Below, piece after piece: positions 44,139-53,778 of a stretch of DNA of 64,000 nucleotides (positions are counted from its first letter, which is position 1; each line of letters starts with the position of its first letter). Position numbers and translations under genes: made by a program. The stretch comes from Herbidospora mongoliensis (lineage in GTDB: Bacteria; Actinomycetota; Actinomycetes; Streptosporangiales; Streptosporangiaceae): contig NZ_BBXD01000011.1 of the NCBI RefSeq assembly GCF_001570545.1, forward strand, positions 124,001 through 188,000, read 5' to 3'. The notes under the pieces are model-generated. The model did no database searches. It was not told where the DNA came from and saw nothing but the letters and a program-made list of their open reading frames with translations.

Positions 44139-46415
44139 CTACTCCTCCCGCAGTGCCTCACCCGGCCTCGACCGGGCCACCCGGCGTGCGGGCAGGACGG
44201 CGAGCATTGCCCCGGCCAGCAGCGCGGCCGGGGCGGCCAGCACCAGCGCGAGCGTGGCGAGCGGCGGCACATACAACAGAGGCGTGAGGTCGGCGACCGC
44301 CCGCCAGGCCAGCCGTCCGGCGGCCAGGCCCAGCGGGACGCCCACAACCAGGCCTACGGCGGCGAGCGTGCCTGCCTGGGTGAAAACGATGGCACGGCTC
44401 TGACGTGGGGTCATGCCGACGGCCCTCAATACGGCGACGGTGTGGCGGCGGCGCCGGGTCGCGGTGCCCAGGGCGTGGCCGATCGCGCCCATGGCCAGCA
44501 GGGCGAGGAATCCCCCGAGAATCGGCGGCATCGCCTGGACGTTGCGGATCTGGGCGAGCGCGCCCGGTTCCATCGACGGCATGGATCCCGCGCCGAGCCG
44601 TGCGGCGACCCCGGCCGGGTCGGCTCCCGGGCGCAGCGCGATCAGGGACTCCCGGAACTTGAAGAAGCCGTTGGGGAAGAGCCGGGCGTAGTCGGGTTCG
44701 GTCAGCCAGGCGCCGTCGGCGTAGCCGTTGTGAGGGTTCTCCGGGACGAACGCGATGCCCGTCACCGTAAGGTCCGCGGATCCGTAGGCCGCGGCGCGCA
44801 CGGTGTCGCCGATGTCGGCGCCGATCGTACGGGCGGCGTCGGGGGCGAGCGCGATCTCGCCGGGGACCGACGGCGGGCGTCCCCGGGTCGCGACGAGCCG
44901 GAGCGGGGTGCCGCCCACCGGAGTGCGGGTGAAGACGGTGACGGGGGTCGAGCCGATGGTCACCACACCGACCCGGGTGTCGGTCACCGAGACCACGTCG
45001 GGGTCGGCGGCCCATTGTCCCGGCAGGGCGACCGGGGTCGTCTGGCGGCCGTCGAAGCCGGTCATGGCCCAGAGCTGGAAGGTCTGGCCGAAGCGGGAGG
45101 CATCCGCGTCGGCGGCTCCGGCCTGGAAGGTCAGCGCGGCCAGCACTCCGGCCGTTCCGATCACGACCCCCGCGAGAGCGGGGCGCACGGGGGTGACCGA
45201 GCGTCCGGTGCCGGATTCCAGGGCCAGGCGCACTCCCACGACGGCGGGGACCGGGAGTCCCAATCGGTACACCCATACGGCCGCGACCGATCGCCGGGCC
45301 GGTCCCGTGGTCCTTCCGGCGGGCCAGGCCGCCAGGGCAGCCGTCACGGTCAGGACGATCACCACGAGGGCGGCGACTCCGGCGAGGACCGGGAGGTCGA
45401 CGTACACACCCTGTTGCGGTTCCGCCCGCGCGGCCGATCCGATCGGGAAGATCGGCGAGGCGGCGACCGCGAGCCCCGACCCGGTCAGGGCACCGGTGAG
45501 CACCGCGAACGCCGGGCCGCAGACGGCGGCGACCAGTGCCTGCCGGGGACGCATGCCGATCGTGCGCAGCACGCGCAGGTCGGTGGCCGAGCCCGCCGCG
45601 TAGCGGGCGACGGCCTGACCGAGCAGGGCGAGCACGGTCACGAGCGCGGCCGCGGCGATGGCGAGCAGGATGAGCGCCTCGAACTCGGCGCCTTGATCGA
45701 TCTTGCCGGCGAGTTCGTGGAGGTCGCGGATCTCGACGTCGTTGCGACCGGTCAGAGCCGCGAAGGCGCGCTGGAACTCAGGAATGGCGGCGGTCCCGCC
45801 GCGCAGGCGGACGATCGCGTTGTAGATGGCCCCGTCGGAGAGGTTCTCCAGGTCGGCGCGGTAGCGCTCGCCGAACGCCCGGGTCGTGGTGATCGCGGGG
45901 ATGATCAGGGCGAACGGATAGCGGACGACGCCGACGACCCGCACCGGCTGCCGCTTCCCACCGGCGGTGGCGACGACGACGTCGCCGACCCGCAGCCGGT
46001 TGGCCGCCATGAAGTCGGAGGTCGCGACGGCCTCGTCGACGCGGTTCTCGTCGGCGACGCGGCCCGCGATCACAACCGGACGTTCGACGGTGACGAGGAG
46101 GTTCCCGTCGGGTGAGGCGTAGTTGATCCCCGGCTCGGGGAGCGCCTCGAACAGGATGTCGCTGATCAGGAACGTGGCCACCGCCTCGACCCCGGGCAGC
46201 CGCCGGACAGTGTCCCAGTCGAACCCGGGCCGGTTCGGCTGCACCAGGACGGTCGCGGACAGGGTCACCGCGCTCAGCCGGTCGACGGCGGAGCCGCCCC
46301 GCCGGGCGCCCGTCGCGGCGGCGGTCACGGCGGCCGAACTCACAGCGACCAGCACCGCGAGCGCGACCAGGGTCCGGGCCCGGCGTCGCATGTCGAGCCA
46401 CACCCACATCCACAT
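44139..46415 (-). CDS. FtsX-type ABC transporter permease
   Basis: A 758-residue membrane protein with an N-terminal span (RTLVALAVLVAVSSAAVTAAA), a large extracellular domain, two four-span FtsX/MacB-type blocks and a second extracellular domain between them. The tandem layout is typical of actinobacterial lipoprotein or antimicrobial-efflux permeases. No ATPase partner is next to it. An internal start at MRRRAR, eight residues later, is possible. It converges with the acyltransferase (3 bases between stops) and follows the LacI gene on the same strand. Confidence 0.8.
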   Translation of the reverse strand: MWMWVWLDMRRRARTLVALAVLVAVSSAAVTAAATGARRGGSAVDRLSAVTLSATVLVQPNRPGFDWDTVRRLPGVEAVATFLISDILFEALPEPGINYASPDGNLLVTVERPVVIAGRVADENRVDEAVATSDFMAANRLRVGDVVVATAGGKRQPVRVVGVVRYPFALIIPAITTTRAFGERYRADLENLSDGAIYNAIVRLRGGTAAIPEFQRAFAALTGRNDVEIRDLHELAGKIDQGAEFEALILLAIAAAALVTVLALLGQAVARYAAGSATDLRVLRTIGMRPRQALVAAVCGPAFAVLTGALTGSGLAVAASPIFPIGSAARAEPQQGVYVDLPVLAGVAALVVIVLTVTAALAAWPAGRTTGPARRSVAAVWVYRLGLPVPAVVGVRLALESGTGRSVTPVRPALAGVVIGTAGVLAALTFQAGAADADASRFGQTFQLWAMTGFDGRQTTPVALPGQWAADPDVVSVTDTRVGVVTIGSTPVTVFTRTPVGGTPLRLVATRGRPPSVPGEIALAPDAARTIGADIGDTVRAAAYGSADLTVTGIAFVPENPHNGYADGAWLTEPDYARLFPNGFFKFRESLIALRPGADPAGVAARLGAGSMPSMEPGALAQIRNVQAMPPILGGFLALLAMGAIGHALGTATRRRRHTVAVLRAVGMTPRQSRAIVFTQAGTLAAVGLVVGVPLGLAAGRLAWRAVADLTPLLYVPPLATLALVLAAPAALLAGAMLAVLPARRVARSRPGEALREE

Positions 46416-46464
46416 GGGTCCATTGCGCCTCGGAACGGGATGGTCACGCCACGGGGTTAGCCCT

Positions 46465-47463
46465 CTAGGCCGACTCGCGGATCACCAGCCGGGTCGGCAC
46501 CGTCACCGACTCCACCTGCTCCGCGCCGTCGATCAGGTCGAGCAGGATCCGCACCGTCTCCTCGGCGATCTCGGCCAGTGGCTGGCGGATCGTGGTCAGT
46601 GGCGGGTGGGTCGACATGGCCACGTCGGAGTCGTCGAAGCCGCCGACGGCCACGTCGTCGGGGACCCGCCGGCCGGCGGCGCGCAGGGTCGCCAGTGCTC
46701 CCCCGGCCATGACGTCGGAGGCGCAGAAGACGGCGTCGAGATCAGGGGAGCGCTCCAAGAGGCGGGCCATCGCCTGTTCGCCCGACAGGCGGGTCCAGTC
46801 GCCGTGTTCGATCAGTTTCTTGGACGCCCGGCGGCCCAGTTCGTCGGTGAAGCCTTCCAGGCGCTGGATGCCGCCGGGGGTGTCCATCGGACCGGTGATG
46901 ATGGCGATCTTCTTGCGGCCCTGTTCGACCAGGTAGCGGGTCATCTGCCGGGCTCCGCCGCGCTCGTCGCAGGCGGCGAAGGGGATGACGTTCTCCATGC
47001 CGATCACCGCGCCGCACGACACGGCCGGGATGCGCAGCCCTTCGAGGGCCTCGACCAGCGGGTCTCCGGCGTGGGTCGACTGGAGCAGGACCCCGTCGGC
47101 GTGGCCGCCCTTGACGTAACGGAGGACCCGGTCTCTGTCGCCGGCGTCGCCCGCGATCATCATCACCAGGGAGAGGTCGCGGGCGGCCAGGCGGCGGATC
47201 GCGGTGCGGATGGTGGTGCTGTAGTTGGGGTCTTCGAAGATCTTCTCGTTGGGTTCCGACAGGACCATGACCACCGAACCGGCGCGCTGGGTGACCAGGC
47301 TGCGCGCGTTGCGGTTCACCACGTAGCCCGTCTCGGCGATGGCCCTTTCTGTGGCCAGCCGGGCGGCGGTGCTGACGTATCGGTCGCCGTTGAGCACCCG
47401 GGAGACGGTCCCGCGCGATACGCCCGCCGCCGCTGCGACGTCGTGGATGGTGGGCCGTTTCAC
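46465..47463 (-). CDS. LacI-family regulator of the galactan locus
   Basis: A 332-residue repressor. GTG at 47463, nine bases after GGAG, gives the canonical start VKRPTIHDVAAAAGVSRGTVSRVLNG. The sugar-binding domain ends LVIRESA. It is the last gene of the ABC importer operon (14-base gap), and two LacI-type palindromes sit in the divergent promoter between the importer and the beta-galactosidase. Galactose or galactobiose is the likely inducer. Confidence 0.88.
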   Translation of the reverse strand: MKRPTIHDVAAAAGVSRGTVSRVLNGDRYVSTAARLATERAIAETGYVVNRNARSLVTQRAGSVVMVLSEPNEKIFEDPNYSTTIRTAIRRLAARDLSLVMMIAGDAGDRDRVLRYVKGGHADGVLLQSTHAGDPLVEALEGLRIPAVSCGAVIGMENVIPFAACDERGGARQMTRYLVEQGRKKIAIITGPMDTPGGIQRLEGFTDELGRRASKKLIEHGDWTRLSGEQAMARLLERSPDLDAVFCASDVMAGGALATLRAAGRRVPDDVAVGGFDDSDVAMSTHPPLTTIRQPLAEIAEETVRILLDLIDGAEQVESVTVPTRLVIRESA

Positions 47464-47477
47464 GCCGTTATTCTCCA

Positions 47478-48308
47478 CTAACCTTTGACGGCTCCGCCCG
47501 AGAGGTCGGTCCGCCAGTAGCGCTGCATCGTCAGGAACAGCGCGATCAGCGGAATGATCGACAGCAGCGCGCCGGTGACGATCAGGTTGTAGAGCGAGGG
47601 CTGGTTGGCCCCGGCCGCGAGCAGGGTGTAGAGGCCGACGGTCAGCGGGAACTTGCCGTCGTCGCCGAGCATGATGAACGGCAGCAGGAAATTGTTCCAG
47701 ATGGCGACGAACTGGAACAGGAAGATCGTCACCATCCCCGGCACCATCAGCGGCACGCCGACCCTGCCGAGCAGCCGCCACTCGCTACCGCCGTCGATCC
47801 GGCCGGCTTCGAGCAGTGAGTCGGGCACGGCGGCACCCGCGTAGATGCGGGCGAGGTAGATGCCGTACGGATGCAGGATCTGCGGCAGCAGCACGGCCCA
47901 GTAGGTGTCGGCGAGCCCGATCTTGGCGAACAGCAGATACTGCGGCACGGCCAGCACCACCGACGGGACCAGCACCCCGCCGATCAGCACGTTGAAGATC
48001 AGGTTCCGTCCCCGGAACCGATACTTGGCCAGCGCGAACCCCGCCACCGCCGACACGACCGTCGACAGCAGCGCGCCACCGCCCGCGTAGAACGCGGTGT
48101 TGGCCATCCACTTCCAGAAAACCCCGTTCCTGTACGAATTGAGCTCCGCCAGGTTGTCGAGCAGTCCCGTGCCGGGGGTGAAGGTGCCGAGGGTGAACAA
48201 CTCCCCCGGCGACTTGGTCGCCGAGACCAGCACCCAGCTCACCGGCAGCAGACAGTAGAGCGCCCCGATCAGCAGGATCCCGGTCGGAATCAGACGCTGA
48301 GGCGTCAT
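47478..48308 (-). CDS. sugar ABC transporter permease (MalG type)
   Basis: A 276-residue inner-membrane protein with six predicted spans and the EAA loop (LLEAGRIDGGSEWRLLGRVGVPL) that contacts the ATPase. Its ATG overlaps the stop of the MalF-type gene (ATGA). Forms the channel with the MalF-type partner. No ATPase gene is present, as usual for actinobacterial CUT1 systems served by a shared ATPase such as MsiK. Confidence 0.9.
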   Translation of the reverse strand: MTPQRLIPTGILLIGALYCLLPVSWVLVSATKSPGELFTLGTFTPGTGLLDNLAELNSYRNGVFWKWMANTAFYAGGGALLSTVVSAVAGFALAKYRFRGRNLIFNVLIGGVLVPSVVLAVPQYLLFAKIGLADTYWAVLLPQILHPYGIYLARIYAGAAVPDSLLEAGRIDGGSEWRLLGRVGVPLMVPGMVTIFLFQFVAIWNNFLLPFIMLGDDGKFPLTVGLYTLLAAGANQPSLYNLIVTGALLSIIPLIALFLTMQRYWRTDLSGGAVKG

Positions 48309-49261
48309 CAGGCCTCCCCGAACGCACGCCCGCGCACCACGCGCAGGAACCCGAACGACACGACCATCGACACCGCCGCGATCACCAGCGACGTCGCCGC
48401 CGCCGAGTAGAGGTCGCCGGTCACGAAGGCGTCCCGATAGACCTTCATCAAGGGGCTCCAGGTCGAGCTGATCGTGTTGGTCAGCGGCCGCAGGGTGGTC
48501 GGTTCGGTGAAGACCTGAATGGTGGCGATCAGCGAGAAGACCGTGGTCAGGACGATCGCCGGCACCAGCATCGGCAGCTTGATCCGCAGCGCGATGGCGA
48601 GTTCGGAGGCCCCGTCGATGCGGGCGGCCTCGTAGTAGCTACGCGGGATGGCCCGCAGGTTCGTGTAGAGGACGAGCATGTTGAACCCCGTCCCACCCCA
48701 CACCGCCACGTTGGCCATCGAATAGGTCACCGCGGTCGCACCCAGGAAGTCGATCCCGCCGATCGGCGTGAGGCTCGGCAGGTAGAGGAACCCCCACAGC
48801 AGCGAGGCCACCACCCCCGGCACGGCGTAGGGCAGGAAGATCGCGATCCGGCTGAACCGCGCCAGCCTGACGTGGGCCGAGTCCAGGAACAACGCGAACA
48901 ACAACGCCAGCCCCAGCATCACGACCAGCACGAGCGCCCCATAACCGAGCACCCGCAACCAGCCCGCCCACAGCTCCCCGTCGCTCACCGCAGCCTGGAG
49001 ATTCGCGCCCCCGGCCCACACCTCCTGCCGGGCCCCACGCCCCAGGCCGAGCCCGGAGACCTGGGTGCGACGGAAGCTCAGAAAGACGGTGTAGGCGATG
49101 GGCAACGCGAAGAACAGGACGAACAGCACGATCGCGGGTGCCAGGAACAGGTAAGGCGCGGCACCCCGGGAAACGCCACCTTCTCGGGTCGAGCCGCTCC
49201 GAGAGGTGCGGCTGTCTTTGCTGGACGCGATCTGAGAAGCGCCGTCAGGTCGGATGGACAT
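48308..49261 (-). CDS. sugar ABC transporter permease (MalF type)
   Basis: A 317-residue inner-membrane protein, preceded by an unusual polar N-terminal tail of about 30 residues (MSIRPDGASQIASSKDSRTS). Six spans and the EAA motif (YYEAARIDGASELAIALRIKLPML) are visible. The ATG starts one base after the binding-protein stop and overlaps the next gene. Pairs with the MalG-type permease. Confidence 0.9.
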   Translation of the reverse strand: MSIRPDGASQIASSKDSRTSRSGSTREGGVSRGAAPYLFLAPAIVLFVLFFALPIAYTVFLSFRRTQVSGLGLGRGARQEVWAGGANLQAAVSDGELWAGWLRVLGYGALVLVVMLGLALLFALFLDSAHVRLARFSRIAIFLPYAVPGVVASLLWGFLYLPSLTPIGGIDFLGATAVTYSMANVAVWGGTGFNMLVLYTNLRAIPRSYYEAARIDGASELAIALRIKLPMLVPAIVLTTVFSLIATIQVFTEPTTLRPLTNTISSTWSPLMKVYRDAFVTGDLYSAAATSLVIAAVSMVVSFGFLRVVRGRAFGEA

Positions 49262-50560
49262 CTAGTCCTCCAGGGTGAAGCCGGACTTCTGCATGTCGGC
49301 CACGGTGGCTTCCTGCATGAAGGTCACCGCGCCGCCGAAGGCCGACTTGTCCTGGAGGGCCTTGTCGAAGCCGTCCTTGTAGGCGTTGTACGTCACCCCG
49401 ACGTTAGGACCGAACGTGAAGCCCCGCGCCGTCGCCCCGATCGCCGCGGCCTGGGTCCAGAAGTCGGGCTGGCTCTCGGCGAAGTACGCCGGGGGCTCGC
49501 CCAAAGACGCCTGGCCCTTCCCGGACGCCGGGTAGATGAAGGCCTCCTTGACCAGCAGGTCGAGGGCCGCGGGGTCGGTGTTCAGCCAGGTCGCGAACTT
49601 CAGCGCGGCGGCCTTGTTCTTCGTACCGGACGAGATCGCGGTGGACGACCCGCCCCAGAAGCCGCTGGAGTTCTCCCCCGCCGACCACTGCGGGAGCGGG
49701 GCGACGGCCCATTTGCCCTTGCCGTCGGGGGCGTTGCTCTCCAGGACGCCGGGGCCCCAGACCGCCGAGGGCCAGCTGAGCTGGGTGCCCTCGTTGAGGG
49801 CCTTGTTCCATTCGGGGGTGAAGTAGGGCTGGTCGTCGATGACGCCCTCGGCCACCAGGCCGCCCCAGAACTCGGCGACCTTCGTGGTCGCGGCATCGTT
49901 GATGCCGACCTTCCAGGCGTCGCCGGCGATCGTCCACCACTGGGCGCCCGCCTGCTGGGCCAGGCCCGCGAACCAGCCGGGGTCCTTGCTGGAGAAGCTG
50001 CCCAGGTAGACCTTGGGGTCGGCCTTGTGGACCGTGCGGGCGGCCTCGGCGTATTCGTCCCAGGTCCTGGGGACGGCGATCTTGTACTTCTCGAAGAGGT
50101 CCTTGCGGTAGTAGAGCATCATCGGGCCGCTGTCCTGCGGGATCGCGTAGACGCCGTCGGTGCCCAGGGTCACCAGGCCCCACAGTCCCTGGCTGAACTC
50201 GCCCTTGATCGCGGCGGTGTCGGCGGCCAGGTCGGCCACCGCGTCGGCGGCGACGAACGACGGTAAGTGCTGGTATTCGGCCTGGACCAGATCGGGGGCG
50301 TTGCCGGCCTTGGCGGCGGTGAGGAACTTGGCGGCCGCGTCGTCGCCGCCGGCCTGCTTGCTGACGGTGACCTTGATGTCGGGGTTGGCCTGGTTCCAGA
50401 CCTCGGCGATCTTGTCCATGTTCGGGGCCCAGGTCCAGTAGGTCAGCGCGACCGGGCCTGCGGGCGCGACCGCTTGGGGTTCTTCAACGGTGCCGCTGCT
50501 GCTGCACCCGGCGGCCAGGGTGACGGCGAGCGCGGCGAAGGCCAGTCGTGTCGTACGCAT
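49262..50560 (-). CDS. sugar-binding lipoprotein of the galactan ABC importer
   Basis: A 432-residue extracellular solute-binding protein. ATG after GGAGG; the lipobox LAAGC marks lipidation of the cysteine at about residue 19. The type I sugar-binding fold is visible in LTYWTWAPNMDKIAEVWNQ. It should capture galactose or short galacto-oligosaccharides released by the secreted galactanase and deliver them to the two permeases. Confidence 0.9.
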   Translation of the reverse strand: MRTTRLAFAALAVTLAAGCSSSGTVEEPQAVAPAGPVALTYWTWAPNMDKIAEVWNQANPDIKVTVSKQAGGDDAAAKFLTAAKAGNAPDLVQAEYQHLPSFVAADAVADLAADTAAIKGEFSQGLWGLVTLGTDGVYAIPQDSGPMMLYYRKDLFEKYKIAVPRTWDEYAEAARTVHKADPKVYLGSFSSKDPGWFAGLAQQAGAQWWTIAGDAWKVGINDAATTKVAEFWGGLVAEGVIDDQPYFTPEWNKALNEGTQLSWPSAVWGPGVLESNAPDGKGKWAVAPLPQWSAGENSSGFWGGSSTAISSGTKNKAAALKFATWLNTDPAALDLLVKEAFIYPASGKGQASLGEPPAYFAESQPDFWTQAAAIGATARGFTFGPNVGVTYNAYKDGFDKALQDKSAFGGAVTFMQEATVADMQKSGFTLED

Positions 50561-50580
50561 CCGAACCTCCGGGAGGAGTC

Positions 50581-50598
50581 TCTGTGAACGTTCACAGA
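50581..50598. promoter_or_regulatory. LacI-type operator 1 (perfect palindrome)
   Basis: TCTGTGAACGTTCACAGA is a perfect 18-bp palindrome with a central CG, as LacI-family repressors prefer. It is 20 bases upstream of the binding-protein start. Confidence 0.8.
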
Positions 50599-50672
50599 CT
50601 GAAAGCACGGCGATTTGCTGTCAATGCCCCGTTACATGCTCGTTAACTGGACGGCCCTACCGCCGTGAATTA

Positions 50673-50688
50673 CTGTGCACGTTCACAG
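50673..50688. promoter_or_regulatory. LacI-type operator 2
   Basis: CTGTGCACGTTCACAG differs from operator 1 by one base. It lies 21 bases upstream of the beta-galactosidase GTG. The two centres are about 90 bases apart, allowing one repressor to control both directions. Confidence 0.78.
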
Positions 50689-50709
50689 AACCAAAGCACT
50701 GGGGGACCC

Positions 50710-52653
50710 GTGGCAGGCATCGCGTTCGGCGGCGACTACAACCCGGAACAGTGGCCGCGCGAGGTGCAGGAGGAGGACGTCCGGCTGATGCGGGAGGCCG
50801 GGGTGACCATGGTCAGCCTGGGCATCTTCGCCTGGGCCCTGCTCGAACCGGCCGAGGGCCGCTACGAGTTCGGCTGGCTCGACGAGGTCGTCGACCGCCT
50901 CCACGCGGCCGGGATCGCGGTCAACTTGGGCACCCCGACCGCCGCGCCGCCGCCGTGGTTCTCCCTGAAACATCCAGACTCGCGCCCCGTGACCCGGGAG
51001 GGCCGCCGGGTCGGCACCGGCGGCCGGGAGCACGCCTGCTCCAGCCACCCCGCGTTCCGCCACGCCACCGCCGAACTGGTCTCCCGCCTGGCGCAGCGCT
51101 ACGGCGACCACCCGGCGGTGGTGATGTGGCACGTCCACAACGAATACGGCGCCCCGCTCGGCGAGTGCTACTGCGAGGCCAGCGTGGCCGCGTTCAGAGA
51201 ATGGCTCAAGGTCCGGTACGCCACCCTCGATGCCCTCAACCACGCCTGGGGCACCACGTTCTGGGGTCAGCACTACGGCGACTGGGCCGAGATCGACGCC
51301 CCCCGCTGGAGCCACACAGTGGTGAACCCCGCCCAGCGCCTCGACTACGCCCGCTTCGCCAACGATGAGCACCGGGGCCACTACCTGCTGCAGAAGGAAC
51401 TGCTGACCGGCAAACCGGTGACCACCAACTTCGCCGGGACGGTCAACTGCAAGTCCATGGACCTCTGGACGTGGGCCGGCGACGTCGACGTCATCGCCAA
51501 CGACCACTATCTCGACGCCGAACGCCCCGACAACCACATCCACCTCGCCATGTCGGCCGACCTCAGCCGCTCGCTCGCCGGGGGCGGCCCGTGGCTGCTG
51601 ATGGAGCACTCCACCGGCGCGGTCAACTGGCAGCGGTGGGGTGTCGCCAAACGTCCAGGCGAGATGCGCCGCAACAGCCTCGCCCACGTGGCCAGGGGCT
51701 CCGACGCGGTGATGTTCTTCCAGTGGCGGGCCTCCCGGTTCGGCGCCGAGAAGTTCCACTCGGCGATGGTCCCGCACGCCGGCACCGACTCGGCGCTCTG
51801 GCGCGACGTGGTGCGCCTGGGCGCGGAGGTCGGCCGGCTGGCCGAGGTGGCGGGGAGCCGGGTGAGCGCCGAGGTCGCGATCGTGTGGGACTGGGAGTCG
51901 TACTGGGCCCTCGAACTGGACTGGCGTCCGTCCACTGAGCTGCGGTTCCTGGAACGGGTGGAGGCGTACTACGCGGCGCTGTGGCGGGAGCACGTGACGG
52001 TGGATTTCGTCCATCCATCGGCCGATATTTCGGGATATCGGCTGGTCGTGGCACCGAGCGCCTACCTGCTCACCGAAGGCTCGGCGAAGAACCTCCAGCG
52101 CTACGTCGAAGACGGCGGCAGCCTCGTGGTGTCGTATTTCTCCGGGATCGTCAACGAGCACGACACGATTCACCCGGGCGCCTACCCGGGCGTGCTGCGC
52201 GAGGTGCTCGGCCTGAGCGTGGAAGAGTTCCACCCCCTCAGGGACGACGAGACCGTCGCCCTCGGCAGGCCCGACGGGGTCGGGCGGATCTGGTCCGAGC
52301 GGGTGCGTCCCGCCGGAGCGCGGACCGTCCAGAGCTTCGCCACCGGGCCGGATGCCGGACACGCGGCCGTGACCAGGCACAACCTCGGCGCGGGCGTCGC
52401 CTGGTACATCGCGACCGCCCCCGACGACCTGCGGGAACTCCTCGCCGAGATCGTCGTCAGAGCCGGTGTCACCCGGCCGGGCGAGCTCCCTGACGCCCTC
52501 GAAATGGTCGAGCGCGGCCCCTATGTCTTCCTCATCAACCACGCCGACGCCGCCGCCCCGGTCCCGGGCGTGGTCGGCGCGGACCTGATCTCGGGTGCCC
52601 CCTTCACCGGGGAGGTGCCCGCCGGTGGGGTGTGCGTCGTGCGCACCCCCTGA
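50710..52653 (+). CDS. GH42 beta-galactosidase
   Basis: A 647-residue cytosolic enzyme starting at GTG after GGGGGA. Family 42 (A4-type) residues: acid/base E145 in HVHNEYG and nucleophile E299 in LLMEHSTGAVNW. The zinc-site cysteines are partly kept (ACSSHP and ECYCEAS): the fourth usual cysteine is a serine. No signal peptide. It would hydrolyse imported galacto-oligosaccharides to galactose. It leads a two-gene unit with the secreted galactanase, 21 bases apart, and is controlled by the palindromic operators. Confidence 0.92.
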   Translation: MAGIAFGGDYNPEQWPREVQEEDVRLMREAGVTMVSLGIFAWALLEPAEGRYEFGWLDEVVDRLHAAGIAVNLGTPTAAPPPWFSLKHPDSRPVTREGRRVGTGGREHACSSHPAFRHATAELVSRLAQRYGDHPAVVMWHVHNEYGAPLGECYCEASVAAFREWLKVRYATLDALNHAWGTTFWGQHYGDWAEIDAPRWSHTVVNPAQRLDYARFANDEHRGHYLLQKELLTGKPVTTNFAGTVNCKSMDLWTWAGDVDVIANDHYLDAERPDNHIHLAMSADLSRSLAGGGPWLLMEHSTGAVNWQRWGVAKRPGEMRRNSLAHVARGSDAVMFFQWRASRFGAEKFHSAMVPHAGTDSALWRDVVRLGAEVGRLAEVAGSRVSAEVAIVWDWESYWALELDWRPSTELRFLERVEAYYAALWREHVTVDFVHPSADISGYRLVVAPSAYLLTEGSAKNLQRYVEDGGSLVVSYFSGIVNEHDTIHPGAYPGVLREVLGLSVEEFHPLRDDETVALGRPDGVGRIWSERVRPAGARTVQSFATGPDAGHAAVTRHNLGAGVAWYIATAPDDLRELLAEIVVRAGVTRPGELPDALEMVERGPYVFLINHADAAAPVPGVVGADLISGAPFTGEVPAGGVCVVRTP

Positions 52654-52674
52654 CGCCCCAACCGGAGGAACCAG

Positions 52675-53778
52675 GTGAAACGCACGCTCGTGGCCCTCGC
52701 GGCCACTCTCGGTCTGCTCGGGTTACCAGCACCCGCGCAGGCCGGGCCGCCAGTACCGATCCGCGGCGCCGACGTCTCCAGCCTCGCCAAGTCCGAGGTG
52801 TACGGGGGTGTCTACCGCGACCCGGGCGGTAGACACGGTGACGCGCTGCGGATCATGCAGCAGGCCGGCGTGAACCACATCCGGCTCAAGGTCTGGGTGT
52901 ACCCGGCCGACGGCTACAACGACAAGGCCCACGTGGTCGCCGTCGCGAAACGGGCCAAGGCGCTCGGCATGAAGGTGCTGGTCGACTTCCACTACTCCGA
53001 CTCGTGGGCCGACCCCGGCAAGCAGAACAAGCCCGCCGCCTGGGCCGCCCTCCCCTACGACCAGCTCAGACAGGCCGTGTACGACCACACCTTCGACGTC
53101 CTGAACACGTTGAAACGGCAGGGCGCGACCGCCGACCTGGTCCAGATCGGCAACGAACTCAACGGCGGCCTGCTCTGGCCCGACGGGCAGTACACCGACT
53201 GGCCCGGCATGGCCGGCCTGCTCAACGCCGGATACGACGCCGTCAAGGCCGTCTCCCGTAACACCAAGGTGATCATCCATCTGGCCAACGGCGGCGACAA
53301 CGGCCTCTACCGCTGGTGGTTCGACAACGCCGCCACCCACGGCATCCGCTATGACGTGATCGGCCTGTCCTACTACCCGTACTGGCACGGAACCTTCGAA
53401 GCCTTCCAGGCCAACCTCAACGACGTCGCCACCCGCTACGGCAAACCGGTCGTCGTGGCCGAGACCGCCTACCCGTTCACCACGGCCGACAAGGACGGCT
53501 GGGAGAACATCATCCTGTCCGCCGAGCCCTACCCGGGCTATCCGGCGACCCCGCAGGGCCAGGTGGCGTTCCTGAAGAAGATGTACGACATCATCAGGGC
53601 CGTCCCCAACGGGCTGGGCCTGGGCCTCTTCTACTGGGAGGCGACCTGGACGGGCGTGCCCGGCAACGGCTGGGACCCGGCCGACCCGAGTTCGGGCAAC
53701 GGCTGGGAGAACCAGGCCCTGTTCGACTACACCGACCGCGCCCTACCGGGCCTGCGCACTCTGGGCACCGGCCGGTGA
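52675..53778 (+). CDS. secreted GH53 endo-beta-1,4-galactanase
   Basis: A 367-residue secreted enzyme with GTG start and signal peptide (MKRTLVALAATLGLLGLPAPAQA). Family 53 motifs: RGADVSSLAK, acid/base E161 in IGNELNGG and nucleophile E263 in VVAETAYP. It cuts beta-1,4-galactan side chains of pectin outside the cell. Products feed the adjacent ABC importer and GH42 enzyme. Its 3' end overlaps the opposite-strand DUF998 gene by 36 bases. Confidence 0.93.
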   Translation: MKRTLVALAATLGLLGLPAPAQAGPPVPIRGADVSSLAKSEVYGGVYRDPGGRHGDALRIMQQAGVNHIRLKVWVYPADGYNDKAHVVAVAKRAKALGMKVLVDFHYSDSWADPGKQNKPAAWAALPYDQLRQAVYDHTFDVLNTLKRQGATADLVQIGNELNGGLLWPDGQYTDWPGMAGLLNAGYDAVKAVSRNTKVIIHLANGGDNGLYRWWFDNAATHGIRYDVIGLSYYPYWHGTFEAFQANLNDVATRYGKPVVVAETAYPFTTADKDGWENIILSAEPYPGYPATPQGQVAFLKKMYDIIRAVPNGLGLGLFYWEATWTGVPGNGWDPADPSSGNGWENQALFDYTDRALPGLRTLGTGR

